Assembly (NCBI GenBank): GCA_022508985.1
Contig: JAFLUA010000002.1
Coordinates: forward strand, 248,001-312,000
Length of the DNA stretch: 64,000 nt
Reading direction: 5' to 3'
From: Muribaculaceae bacterium
Lineage (GTDB): Bacteria > Bacteroidota > Bacteroidia > Bacteroidales > Muribaculaceae
Shown: positions 40,656-49,422 of the stretch, in pieces
Layout: every line of letters starts with the position of its first letter
Position numbering within the stretch: the stretch's first letter is position 1
Translations under genes and position numbers: made by a program
The notes under the pieces: generated by a model
Databases searched by the model: none
What the model saw: the letters and a program-made list of their open reading frames with translations, nothing else
Told to the model about the DNA's origin: nothing

Positions 40656-42536
40656 CTATAGGCTTAAACGACTTTGTAATTCGTCATTTTCTATTGTTGT
40701 CATCACCGGCAAGCCCTCCGGCGTATACGATGGCTCGGCACATCTAAACAAATCGGCCACAATACTTTCCATCTCGGCAACCGTTAGCTGTTGATTGCTC
40801 TTTACGGCTGCTCCACGGGCCATCGACAATGCCAATGGAACATATAAGTCGATGTCTACCTTGTCATCTCCGGCGGCGAAATCCTCCACTATATTTATGA
40901 GTACCGATGCCGGACTAACACTAACAAGCGGCGACGGGACGGCTGTTATGCTCCACTTTGCCGCCTCTGTTTTGCTGAGGCTAAAGCCCATCTGCGTAAG
41001 ACGGTCGGTCAACGACTCCAATACTATACTTTGCGACGGCGACAGCTCCAATTCCTCCGCAAAGATTAAAGCCTGCGAGGGCATCTCTTCTTTCTTCAAC
41101 ATTTCCATATATTTTTCATACAGAATACGGATATGTGCTCGTCGCTGCGAGATGACCAAGATTCCGGTGTTAGTAGCGCTTACGATATATTCGCTTCGAA
41201 GCTGGAAACAGGCGGGCGCGCCTGTGCTTATTTCATTTGTGGCAAAAATCGATTGTGGCGAGCCAAAGAGCGTGTTTTCAACCGACGCACGACCACTATC
41301 GGCCGACGGATATGTGTCATTACGTCGGCTGTTGAAGTTCTCATATAATTTTTCCCAATCTTGCGGGACCCGCTTAGCTTCCGATTGGCGCCAACCATAT
41401 TCACCGCTTCGATTGTTGGGGGCCGATTTGAACGGATTATAATTTTCATCAAAATCCTCGTCGGGGGTTCCTATAGCCGTAGCCGGATTATATAATGGTA
41501 TTTCAGGCGTGTCGTCGGTGCTAAAATCTAACGCACCTACGGCCTGCGTCTTTCCTAAAGCCTCGCGTACGGCCGCCTCCAAAATCTGCCATATTGCCGC
41601 CTCGTGTTCAAATTTTATTTCGTGCTTCTGCGGGTGGATATTGACGTCGATTGTCGACGGGTCTACTTCAAAATTAATAAAATAGAGCGGTTGCATATCA
41701 GGTGCCACCAACTGCTCATAGCATTTCAACACTGCCTTGTGAAAAAACATATGTCGCATATTGCGCCCATTCACAAAAAAGTATTGTTGTGCCCCACGTT
41801 TCTTGGCAAAACGTGGCATCCCTATAAAACCACTAATTTTAACGAGCGATGTTTCAGTCGAGATCGGAGCTATCTGGCTTTCTACATTTTTCCCAAACAA
41901 AGCGCCTATCCTCTGTTTCAATGTGCTGGCAGGGAATTGATGCAGGGTAACATCATTGTGGATTAGCGTGAATTCCACATTGGTGTTTACAAGAGCCAGG
42001 CGCTCAAACTCGCGTAAAATATGGCTTAATTCTATGCTGTCTTTTTTCAAAAATTTACGCCGTGCCGGCATGTGAAAAAATATATTTTTCACCATAATGT
42101 TTGTCCCTGGCACACATGTGGCCGGTTCTTGGCTCTCAAATTTCGACTCCGAAATCAACAGCCGTGTACCCACGCTATCGCCGGCTCGCATCGTGCGTAA
42201 ATCAATTTGTGCAACGGCGGCTATCGAGGGAAGGGCCTCGCCACGAAATCCCATTGTATGCAGACTATATAGGTCGGCCGCCGCCGAAATTTTACTTGTG
42301 GCGTGACGCTCAAAGGCCATACGCGCATCTGTGGGCGACATTCCGCATCCATTATCCACAACCTGTATGAGGGTGCGGCCTGCATCTTTGAGTATTATGG
42401 TAATTGCCGTCGCTCCGGCATCGATAGAGTTTTCAACCAACTCTTTTATCACCGAAGCCGGCCGTTGTATAACCTCTCCGGCTGCTATTTGATTGGCCAC
42501 GGAGTCGGGCAATAGGCGTATTACATCACTATTCAT
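40656..42536 (-). CDS. mutL: DNA mismatch repair protein MutL
   Basis: A 626-residue GHKL ATPase that couples MutS mismatch recognition to strand incision. ATPase motifs: ENSIDAG (35-41), DNGCGM (61-66), GFRGEAL (96-102). The C-terminal dimerisation domain (about 440-626) includes QALIFAEELELSPSQ. A DQHAxxE-type endonuclease motif is not evident; the matching place reads ISQRRAHIRILYE, with RRAH where AAHE is usual, so intrinsic nicking may be absent or altered. A -7 box lies immediately upstream of the ATG. Confidence 0.94.
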   Translation of the reverse strand: MNSDVIRLLPDSVANQIAAGEVIQRPASVIKELVENSIDAGATAITIILKDAGRTLIQVVDNGCGMSPTDARMAFERHATSKISAAADLYSLHTMGFRGEALPSIAAVAQIDLRTMRAGDSVGTRLLISESKFESQEPATCVPGTNIMVKNIFFHMPARRKFLKKDSIELSHILREFERLALVNTNVEFTLIHNDVTLHQFPASTLKQRIGALFGKNVESQIAPISTETSLVKISGFIGMPRFAKKRGAQQYFFVNGRNMRHMFFHKAVLKCYEQLVAPDMQPLYFINFEVDPSTIDVNIHPQKHEIKFEHEAAIWQILEAAVREALGKTQAVGALDFSTDDTPEIPLYNPATAIGTPDEDFDENYNPFKSAPNNRSGEYGWRQSEAKRVPQDWEKLYENFNSRRNDTYPSADSGRASVENTLFGSPQSIFATNEISTGAPACFQLRSEYIVSATNTGILVISQRRAHIRILYEKYMEMLKKEEMPSQALIFAEELELSPSQSIVLESLTDRLTQMGFSLSKTEAAKWSITAVPSPLVSVSPASVLINIVEDFAAGDDKVDIDLYVPLALSMARGAAVKSNQQLTVAEMESIVADLFRCAEPSYTPEGLPVMTTIENDELQSRLSL

Positions 42537-42541
42537 ATCTG

Positions 42542-42549
42542 CAAAGATA
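42542..42549 (-). promoter_or_regulatory. -7 box abutting the mutL start codon
   Basis: The minus-strand sequence is TATCTTTG; the ATG follows after 5 nt. If used, transcription would start at or next to the start codon. No clear -33 is seen. Confidence 0.4.
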
Positions 42550-42568
42550 ACGTTTTTATCCTTATTTC

Positions 42569-43348
42569 TTATCCGCTAACTTGAACCGAAATGCCCGTAG
42601 CCGCCGTGATGCGAGCAGCTATTCTGTCAAGATCTTCTCGCGGAACTTTTCCCAAAAGCACTTCGGGCGTGGGCCTGTCAATGGTATAAATCATTATTTG
42701 CGAAGGCGATATCCGACGATAGGCCGCAATAAGCGCTTCTATTTCTTCTTCGGTCGTATTGTCGACAACTTCGCCATTATGTCTGCCTCGGCAAAGCATT
42801 GTCTGAACGATGGCCGATTTGCCAAACGACGCTATTTGATTAATTACCTCATCGAGGTCATAACCCGGCGACGGTCTATCGATAAGGCTTACGGTTGATT
42901 CGATGGCACTATCAAGCTTCAATATATTATTGTCTACTTTACGGAGCGCTTCTGCCACCGATTTATTACCCAAGCGTGTCGAATTGGTAAGCACACTTAT
43001 TTTCACTTCCGGGTAATAACGATTGCGCAATTCTATGGTATCGTCGATGATACCGCCAAAATCATTATGCAATGTGGGCTCTCCGTTGCCCGAAAATGTT
43101 ATTACATCAAGGCGTTCGCCGGCAGCTTTCATCGCCGCCAATTTTTCTTCCAATTGACTCTTAACCGTCTCTCGCGATGGAAGACCCGTTGTCCCAGTCC
43201 CCTGGGCATTATAACCCGCCTCGCAATATATGCAATCGAAAGAACACACTTTGCCATCGTTTGGCATCAGATTTATACCTAACGACGTGCCCAGACGACG
43301 CGAATGTATCGGGCCAAATATCGTGCTATGAAATAAAACCGTCTGCAT
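42569..43348 (-). CDS. Radical SAM protein
   Basis: A 259-residue enzyme with the CxxxCxxC cluster motif at Cys 35, 39 and 42 (CSFDCIYC). The SAM-binding GNGEP motif follows at about 90-96. The opening FGPIHSRRLGTSLGIN is typical of a widespread family of radical SAM proteins of unknown substrate in Bacteroidetes and archaea. There is no second cluster domain. It ends 32 nt before the mutL start and begins 3 nt after the permease stop, so it belongs with rbfA and the permease. Confidence 0.9.
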   Translation of the reverse strand: MQTVLFHSTIFGPIHSRRLGTSLGINLMPNDGKVCSFDCIYCEAGYNAQGTGTTGLPSRETVKSQLEEKLAAMKAAGERLDVITFSGNGEPTLHNDFGGIIDDTIELRNRYYPEVKISVLTNSTRLGNKSVAEALRKVDNNILKLDSAIESTVSLIDRPSPGYDLDEVINQIASFGKSAIVQTMLCRGRHNGEVVDNTTEEEIEALIAAYRRISPSQIMIYTIDRPTPEVLLGKVPREDLDRIAARITAATGISVQVSG

Positions 43349-43351
43349 TTC

Positions 43352-44575
43352 TCAGTCTATTTTCCTTGTAAAGACGCGCGAAATCTGCGCTACTACAAAT
43401 CCCACTACAAAAACAGTGCCGAAAACCATTGCCACATCGGTCCAACTGAGTATAACAGGATAGACGTCGATTGTAAGGGTCGTCGGGTCGGCGCCGAGCT
43501 TCACTATGCCAAAATGTTGCTGAACCAACGAGAGAACCACGCCAAACAACACTCCCATTATGCCTCCTACGGCCGTTATGAGCCACCCTTCGGCAACAAA
43601 TATTCCGTCTACCATCTTTTTACTTGCGCCCAATGCCCGTAAGGTAGTCATATTATCGCGCTTTTCTATCACCATTAGGCTCAGTGTCGACACTATATTG
43701 AACGACGCTATAAGTAAAATAAACGCCAGCATCAAAAATGTCACCCACTTCTCAACAGATATCATCCTGAAGGTTTCGGCCTGCTGGTGATCCCTGTCAA
43801 GGACGGCAAAATTGGGCCCTAACACTTCTTTCAGTCTTCCTACCACATCTGCGATAGAAACACCACGTGCAACTTTCACTTCGACTGCCGAGGCTTCGCC
43901 ATCATAATATTCGAGCATCCTGCGCACCTCATTCAATGGCGCAAATACATACTCGGCGTCATACTCGGGTTGATCGACCTGAAACACGCCGGTTACCGCT
44001 ACAGCCAAGCTGCGATAGGCCGCCGCCGGATTTGCCGGATTTATACGCCCAAGGCGTCGCGGCATATAGATATCAGCCACACTATATGGCGACGGTCGCA
44101 GCCCGGTACTTATAGCCACACCGGTCGATAGCTGCACTCCGGCAACACTATCGGGCAACCCGTTCTCTGAGCTATATATACCGTCGATAATTATAGAATC
44201 AATTGCTATAACTCTATCTACACGCTCGGAATCGATACCTTTTACTATTATCGGCATCTGGCTCGTTGCCGTAGCCAGTAGCGCCCGCTCTTGAAGTATA
44301 GGCATCGCTGCCGCAACTCCACTAATGCCTTCTACTACTTCTACAATTGAATCGCCTCGCATCACTTTTGCTCCTACTGGCACAACTTTTATATCCGGGT
44401 CGATAAGCGACAGATGTCGGCGGGCCAAGTCGGAAAAACCATTAAACACCGACAGCACAACGACGATAGCCATCGTTGCGACAGCAACGCCGGCCATAGA
44501 TATAAATGATATTACGTTTACTACCTTATGCGATTTCTTTGCAAAAAGGTAACGCAAGGCTACGCGCAGAATCAC
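43352..44575 (-). CDS. ABC transporter permease of the LolC/LolE type
   Basis: A 407-residue protein with four transmembrane helices: one near the N-terminus (about 20-45) and three in the C-terminal FtsX domain (about 275-300, 320-350, 370-398). A large periplasmic domain lies between. This is the layout of the LolC/E permease that extracts lipoproteins from the inner membrane for transfer to the outer membrane. The partner ATPase (LolD) is not adjacent. The start overlaps rbfA by 4 nt (ATGA). Confidence 0.88.
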   Translation of the reverse strand: MILRVALRYLFAKKSHKVVNVISFISMAGVAVATMAIVVVLSVFNGFSDLARRHLSLIDPDIKVVPVGAKVMRGDSIVEVVEGISGVAAAMPILQERALLATATSQMPIIVKGIDSERVDRVIAIDSIIIDGIYSSENGLPDSVAGVQLSTGVAISTGLRPSPYSVADIYMPRRLGRINPANPAAAYRSLAVAVTGVFQVDQPEYDAEYVFAPLNEVRRMLEYYDGEASAVEVKVARGVSIADVVGRLKEVLGPNFAVLDRDHQQAETFRMISVEKWVTFLMLAFILLIASFNIVSTLSLMVIEKRDNMTTLRALGASKKMVDGIFVAEGWLITAVGGIMGVLFGVVLSLVQQHFGIVKLGADPTTLTIDVYPVILSWTDVAMVFGTVFVVGFVVAQISRVFTRKID

Positions 44576-44907
44576 TTTTCGAGAAGAGAATCTATGTTGG
44601 CAATATAATCTAACGAGTCATCGAGGTAGAAATGTAGCTCGGGCACTTTTCGCAACTGAAAGCGCACCTTCGAGGCTAATTCGTAGCGCACCGATTTCTG
44701 CGACGCATTGATATTGTCGATCATTTCCTGTCCTTTATCCGATGGAAATACCGACAGATATATCCTGGCGATAGACAAATCGGGGGAGACACGCACCGTA
44801 CTTACCGACACTATTATTCCTCGTGTTTTTGCAGTCTGCTGCCTGAATATCTCACTCAACTCCTTTTGCAACAGACGCGATATTTTTGCTTGGCGAGTAG
44901 ATTCCAT
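44572..44907 (-). CDS. rbfA: Ribosome-binding factor A
   Basis: A 111-residue KH-like protein that binds immature 30S subunits and helps 16S 5' end maturation. It has the family's beginning (RQAKISRLLQKELSEIF) and normal length. It overlaps the LolC/E-like permease start by 4 nt, an arrangement common in Bacteroidales, and begins the run rbfA-permease-radical SAM. The upstream SDR stop is 55 nt away with no clear promoter between. Confidence 0.94.
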   Translation of the reverse strand: MESTRQAKISRLLQKELSEIFRQQTAKTRGIIVSVSTVRVSPDLSIARIYLSVFPSDKGQEMIDNINASQKSVRYELASKVRFQLRKVPELHFYLDDSLDYIANIDSLLEK

Positions 44908-44962
44908 AATATTTTTCTTATATGTAGCTTTTTATTATTCAATAAATTAACCATATCTCTTG

Positions 44963-45730
44963 TCATCCGGCCACTAAGCCGCCATCTATTAGATAAAGGC
45001 CTCCGGTGCAAAACGACGAGGCGTCTGAGGCCAAAAAATAAACCATCTCGGCCACCTCCTCGGGCTCGCCTACGCGGCCGCGCGCAAACAATGCATTTTC
45101 CTCGGCCCACAGAGCCTCGGCTGTCGCAGCTCCGTCACGACTTACTTTTTCAAATAAGTTTTCCACAAGTGGGGTGCGTATCGTGCCGGGGCACACCGCA
45201 TTTACCCTTATGTTCTTAGGGCCCAACTCGAGCGATAATGTCTTGGTAATCTGGCCTAACGCTCCTTTTGTCAGTCCGTAGGCAAAGTTGCCGGGCTTGC
45301 CGATAAAGACTTGGTCGGAGGCATTGATAACGACACTGCCGCCACCGGCCGTTACAAGCGCCGGGACTGCGGCCCGCAAGGTGTTGACAGTGCCATAGAT
45401 ATTAGTCTTTACAACTAAGTCAAACTCTTCATCGCTAATGTCGAGAAGCGTGTTGCGGCGGTGTATTCCGGCGTTGGCAAACACACTGTCAAGCCCGCCA
45501 AAATGATTCACTGCCTTAGCGACGACCGACTCCATCTCTTCTCGTTGACGCGTGTCAGCGATAACAAATAGCACGCGTTCGCCAAGTTCCCCGGCAAGGG
45601 TATTGCCGGCTGACTCATTGATATCCGACAGCACCACATTCCAATCGGCGGCCACAAAGCGTCTTACGGCAGCGGCTCCTATGCCGGTAGCTCCGCCGGT
45701 TATCAATATCGTTTTTCGCATCTTTTCCAT
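44963..45730 (-). CDS. SDR family NAD(P)-dependent oxidoreductase
   Basis: A 255-residue classical short-chain dehydrogenase. The start is the ATG at 45730. The cofactor motif TGGATGIG is near residues 10-17, NAG near 90, and the C-terminal family pattern PEEVAEMVYFLASDASSFCTGG is normal. The catalytic YxxxK is seen as YGLTK (about 160-164), with the Ser in INASD upstream. The substrate is unknown. It starts 22 nt after the rnhB stop and is probably co-transcribed with it. Confidence 0.9.
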   Translation of the reverse strand: MEKMRKTILITGGATGIGAAAVRRFVAADWNVVLSDINESAGNTLAGELGERVLFVIADTRQREEMESVVAKAVNHFGGLDSVFANAGIHRRNTLLDISDEEFDLVVKTNIYGTVNTLRAAVPALVTAGGGSVVINASDQVFIGKPGNFAYGLTKGALGQITKTLSLELGPKNIRVNAVCPGTIRTPLVENLFEKVSRDGAATAEALWAEENALFARGRVGEPEEVAEMVYFLASDASSFCTGGLYLIDGGLVAG

Positions 45731-45752
45731 TGCATAATTTCTAATCACTAAT

Positions 45753-46370
45753 CTACAAGCCCGGTATCGTCGGTTGCGCAAGCAACTTAAAGGTCATACG
45801 GTGCAACGGCGTTGGCCCGTACTCGGCTATCGCAGCACGATGCGCCGCGGTTGGATATCCTTTATTTACTCGCCACGCATACTCGGGGTACTGCTTATCG
45901 GCCTCTTCCATGTATAAATCGCGCTCTGTTTTGGCCAGTATCGAGGCCGCCGCAATGTTGGCATAGCGTCCGTCGCCTTTCACAAAGGTGCGACAATCAA
46001 GCGTGCCATAGGGCTTAAATCGGTTGCCGTCGACTATCACCGCGCCGGGGCGCACCTCCAATGCATCTAAGGCCCTATGCATGGCTGCTATCGAGGCGTT
46101 AAGTATATTGATTTTATCTATCTCTGCTGCATCGACTTGCGCTACAGCCCACGCTACAGCCTCCGATTTGATGATTTCGCGTAAGAGCATACGCCTTTTT
46201 TCCGTCAATTGTTTGGAGTCATTGAGCCACGGATGCGAAAAATCATCGGGTAGTATCACCGCCGCGGCAAAAACAGGACCCGCAAGACAGCCCCGACCGG
46301 CCTCGTCGCAGCCGGCTTCATATCGTCCCGCGATATGGCACGACGGCAGCGGCTTACGCAACAAAGTCAT
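45753..46370 (-). CDS. rnhB: Ribonuclease HII
   Basis: A 205-residue nuclease that cuts RNA in RNA-DNA hybrids, including single ribonucleotides. The catalytic acids Asp22-Glu23 are in CDEAGRG, and a further Asp is in VIVDGNRF (about 110-117). The family's C-terminal HRMTFK basic patch is present. Its start lies 17 nt inside the 3' end of the S24 regulator gene, so the two are translationally linked. Confidence 0.95.
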   Translation of the reverse strand: MTLLRKPLPSCHIAGRYEAGCDEAGRGCLAGPVFAAAVILPDDFSHPWLNDSKQLTEKRRMLLREIIKSEAVAWAVAQVDAAEIDKINILNASIAAMHRALDALEVRPGAVIVDGNRFKPYGTLDCRTFVKGDGRYANIAAASILAKTERDLYMEEADKQYPEYAWRVNKGYPTAAHRAAIAEYGPTPLHRMTFKLLAQPTIPGL

Positions 46371-47040
46371 GATTGATTATATTTTCAACGATATAGAGCC
46401 CCTCTATGTCGGAACGACATACTTCAATATCATCGTAATCGGGATTGGCGCTATGTAATATCACATAATCGGGGTTGGCGTGACGCCGAACATACTTAAC
46501 CAACCTGAAATCGGGCAAGACTACCACATAGATCTGGCCCCACGACAATGGTGCATCAAGGCTCATCGGCCTTATGGATATATAGCATCCGGGGGTAAGT
46601 TTCGGTATCATTGAGTCTCCACTCACACGCACTATCGGCAATTCAGGGTTGAGACCCGGAAGGCTCATGCGACCAATGATACGCTCTTCGGTAAACATTC
46701 GACTCAACGGCATTGTCCCGGCGGTAACATCTATATTATAGACCGGTGCGCCTTGCAGTTCTTTTGTGCTTTCTTTTGCGCTCACACGAGGAAACGGCAC
46801 ATCAGAGCCCTCTCTTAGCCATTTTTTCGACACACCGAGATTTACTACTATGCGATTTAGAAAAGACTCCGACGGGGCGGTGCGACCGCTTAACACTCGC
46901 GACACACTGGCGGCATCTACGCCTATTGCCTTGCCAAAACTTGCTTGGTTATGACGCGTCAGGCGGATTAAATAACGGATACGGGCGAGAACATCAGCCT
47001 CGGGGGCCGGCATCTCAAGCCTATCAGGACTTACTTCCAT
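46354..47040 (-). CDS. HTH transcriptional regulator with S24 (LexA/CI-type) peptidase domain
   Basis: A 228-residue repressor-like protein. The N-terminal HTH (about 30-65) has NQASFGKAIGVDAASVSRVL. The C-terminal S24 domain has the nucleophile Ser143 in SGDSM and Lys182 in FRLVKYV, so the catalytic dyad is intact and self-cleavage is possible. This resembles phage CI or a Bacteroidetes stress repressor rather than LexA. There is no prophage nearby; it has its own canonical promoter and overlaps rnhB by 17 nt. Confidence 0.88.
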   Translation of the reverse strand: MEVSPDRLEMPAPEADVLARIRYLIRLTRHNQASFGKAIGVDAASVSRVLSGRTAPSESFLNRIVVNLGVSKKWLREGSDVPFPRVSAKESTKELQGAPVYNIDVTAGTMPLSRMFTEERIIGRMSLPGLNPELPIVRVSGDSMIPKLTPGCYISIRPMSLDAPLSWGQIYVVVLPDFRLVKYVRRHANPDYVILHSANPDYDDIEVCRSDIEGLYIVENIINHDFVA

Positions 47041-47062
47041 TGTTGTTCCAATTAGTTTTGTG

Positions 47063-47094
47063 CAAAAATACAATAAATTTTGCAAATGAGCAAA
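47063..47094 (-). promoter_or_regulatory. Canonical promoter of the S24 regulator
   Basis: -33 TTTG (47091-47094), a 20-nt spacer and -7 TATTTTTG (47063-47070) on the minus strand. The leader is about 16 nt. Confidence 0.75.
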
Positions 47095-47182
47095 ATTTAT
47101 TGACCATTTTTAAACACTATTTCCCCTTTTCTGCAATCTACGTAAATTTTGCACTTCGACCCGACTTCTTTGCCGCGTCTAT

Positions 47183-47854
47183 TTAGCCGCGATGGCCAAA
47201 TATGGCCGAACCGACGCGCACCATGGTTGAGCCTTTGGCCAATGCAAGTGGATAATCGTCGCTCATTCCCATCGACAAGGTGTCGAACCCACGCAAATCT
47301 GGTGCCAATTCAAGTATCTTGTGAAACACATCGGCAATCATCTCGAAGTCGGTCGCTACACGCGCTTCATCATCGGTATTTGAGGCCATGCCCATCACGC
47401 CACAAATATGCGTCGCTCTTAACTGCTCGAAACTCCTGTTGCGAAAAAAATCAAGCAACTCGCCGGGGCTGAATCCAAATTTTGTTTCTTCTTGTGCTAC
47501 ATGCACTTGCATCAGCACTCGACTCACAATCCCGGCCTTGGCCGACTCTTCATCTATCAGGCTCAACAAACGCTCCGAATCAACGCTTTCGATAAGAGTC
47601 ACTCGCTTAGTGGAGATAAGGGCGCGAACCTTATTTGTCTGCAAATGGCCTATAAAATGCCATCGCACATCGGACGGCATAGCTGCTATTTTCGCAACAA
47701 GTTCTTGCACCCTGCTTTCGCCGAAGACACGTTGACCCGCTTCGTAGGCCACCTGCAATGCTTCAACAGGGTGGAACTTACTCACAGCAACAAGTTCCAC
47801 ACCCCGTGGGAGTGTGGAACGGATACTGTTAAGCGCTGTGGCGATTTCTTTCAT
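47183..47854 (-). CDS. yggS: YggS family PLP-binding protein
   Basis: A 223-residue protein of the fold-type III PLP-binding family (PLPBP). The PLP lysine is in VAVSKFHP near residue 26, and the GLMG-like stretch appears as CGVMGMAS. Family members buffer PLP and affect amino-acid homeostasis without clear catalysis. It is the last gene of the long run starting in the dcw cluster; the DUF4494 gene ends 11 nt before it. Confidence 0.93.
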   Translation of the reverse strand: MKEIATALNSIRSTLPRGVELVAVSKFHPVEALQVAYEAGQRVFGESRVQELVAKIAAMPSDVRWHFIGHLQTNKVRALISTKRVTLIESVDSERLLSLIDEESAKAGIVSRVLMQVHVAQEETKFGFSPGELLDFFRNRSFEQLRATHICGVMGMASNTDDEARVATDFEMIADVFHKILELAPDLRGFDTLSMGMSDDYPLALAKGSTMVRVGSAIFGHRG

Positions 47855-47865
47855 TCGAAAAAAAT

Positions 47866-48300
47866 TTATTCTACCACCTTCATTTTATAGACATCCATAA
47901 TTAGCGTTTCCGAAATTTGTACCACATGATAATCGGCCATCGTGCCTTTCATGCCTTCGAGGAAAAGGTCGAGGGCCTGATTGAGGGTCGATGCCTGTAC
48001 GAGAATCTGTGATATGGTACGCTTTTCTTTCGCCGTCTTCTCGTCTAATGTTATGAATGCAACCTTGACCAGAAACCAGCGATCGCCGCCTTCGTGCCAA
48101 AATATTTCCGCTATTTTCGACGGTTTTATAGCCGTTACCAAAAATTCGCCTGACACAAACGGGCGCAACTCTTCGGTTATTCGACTCTCTGCTTCTGTAA
48201 AAGACAAGGCATCCACAAGATATGACTCTGTCAAACTTTTTGAGCCCTCTTCTACACCAAGCTTATCATATTTAACTTTACATTCAAACCAATTTGCCAT
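47866..48300 (-). CDS. DUF4494 family protein
   Basis: A 144-residue soluble protein matching DUF4494 in length and in its start MANWFECKVKYDKL. The family is restricted to Bacteroidetes, commonly lies next to yggS, and has no known function. It begins 2 nt after the SGNH hydrolase stop and is likely translationally coupled. Confidence 0.85.
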   Translation of the reverse strand: MANWFECKVKYDKLGVEEGSKSLTESYLVDALSFTEAESRITEELRPFVSGEFLVTAIKPSKIAEIFWHEGGDRWFLVKVAFITLDEKTAKEKRTISQILVQASTLNQALDLFLEGMKGTMADYHVVQISETLIMDVYKMKVVE

Positions 48301-48302
48301 TG

Positions 48303-49412
48303 TTATTCTTTCATTATAGATCTAATAATCGGGAGCAATTTATCGGCATAGTGCCTGAATCCTAAGTCGGTAAGGTGTATGCCATCTACTGTGCCGTCGT
48401 CTTCCACGCCATCGAGGTTTACTGAATCGATGTAATATAGATTATCGGGGTTTTCAGCCTTAAGGAGCTCGTAATTCTTGCGGAACGCGGCATTTTTAGC
48501 AGGCAGATATTTGTTGAAGAAGGCGTCGTAGCGCGAATACGGATACAGAGGGCCTTCTACCATTACGATAGGCACATCGGGGCGAGCATCTCGCAATATT
48601 TTTACAAATCCATAGGTTAGGGTGTCGCACATCATCTCCGTACAGTTGGGTATCGGGTCGAGGATATACATATCAGCGTCGGCTATCTCAGCCATGGCTC
48701 GGGCCATACACGCATCCATCTTACCTTCACCGCTGATGCCGATATTAACAACTTCGCAATTGAGTTCGCGCGACAAGATGTTTGTGCCGACCATACCCGT
48801 ACGCGATGCACAGCCGCCTTGGAGAATACTTGTGCCGTAGGCTATAATCTTTTTGTCGACATCTATAAGCTTGGGGTCGCCACAGGTTATCGTTGCCTCT
48901 GGCGTGATTTTCACTTCAAGTTTCTGAACACCATCGTACAACGGAAGATATATCATATACTCCGTCATCTTGGTCGTATCGAGGTTTTCCATATATTGGG
49001 CCTCGCATATCTTTTCTTCCTTATTGTTTACATAGGGGCGGTTGGTGTTAGCGTGGCGCCATACTGAGTCGCCTTCAAAGATATAGAGGTCGGTGCCTTT
49101 TAGACCGGTATCGGCCATGTGTGGCAAACGTGTATCCCACAACAACTGATAACGCACGCCTATGCGCGATGAATTGGTGGCGAAACGCACGCCGATACCC
49201 GACGAACATTGGGCGCGTTCCCACAACTCGGTGCGCACACTGTCTTTGAGATATGCCGGGATGCGCGTATAATCGCGAAGCGTGTTGTCCCAGCCTTTAT
49301 TTATTATACGAAGTTCTTGGGCATCAACATATCGCCATTCTTTGGGGGCGTCTTCGGCCATTGCCACCAACACACAAAGTGCTGCTACTAAGATTGAAAA
49401 TAGTTTTTTCAT
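48303..49412 (-). CDS. Exported SGNH/GDSL hydrolase
   Basis: A 369-residue exported hydrolase: signal peptide at 1-19, N-terminal beta-sandwich (about 25-180), then the SGNH fold. The nucleophile is Ser195 in AYGTSILQGG, the Gly of block II is in NIGISGEG, and the Asp-His pair is in DGIHLTDLGF near 346. The arrangement fits acetylxylan-type or peptidoglycan/glycan esterases of Bacteroidetes. It lies 10 nt after the sirtuin stop, inside a run that starts with cell-wall genes. Confidence 0.9.
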   Translation of the reverse strand: MKKLFSILVAALCVLVAMAEDAPKEWRYVDAQELRIINKGWDNTLRDYTRIPAYLKDSVRTELWERAQCSSGIGVRFATNSSRIGVRYQLLWDTRLPHMADTGLKGTDLYIFEGDSVWRHANTNRPYVNNKEEKICEAQYMENLDTTKMTEYMIYLPLYDGVQKLEVKITPEATITCGDPKLIDVDKKIIAYGTSILQGGCASRTGMVGTNILSRELNCEVVNIGISGEGKMDACMARAMAEIADADMYILDPIPNCTEMMCDTLTYGFVKILRDARPDVPIVMVEGPLYPYSRYDAFFNKYLPAKNAAFRKNYELLKAENPDNLYYIDSVNLDGVEDDGTVDGIHLTDLGFRHYADKLLPIIRSIMKE

Positions 49413-49422
49413 AATAACTGTG

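Noticed and set aside
46354-47040. Prophage repressor marking a prophage
   Set aside because: The S24 regulator is flanked by rnhB and yggS; no integrase, terminase, capsid or tail gene is present.
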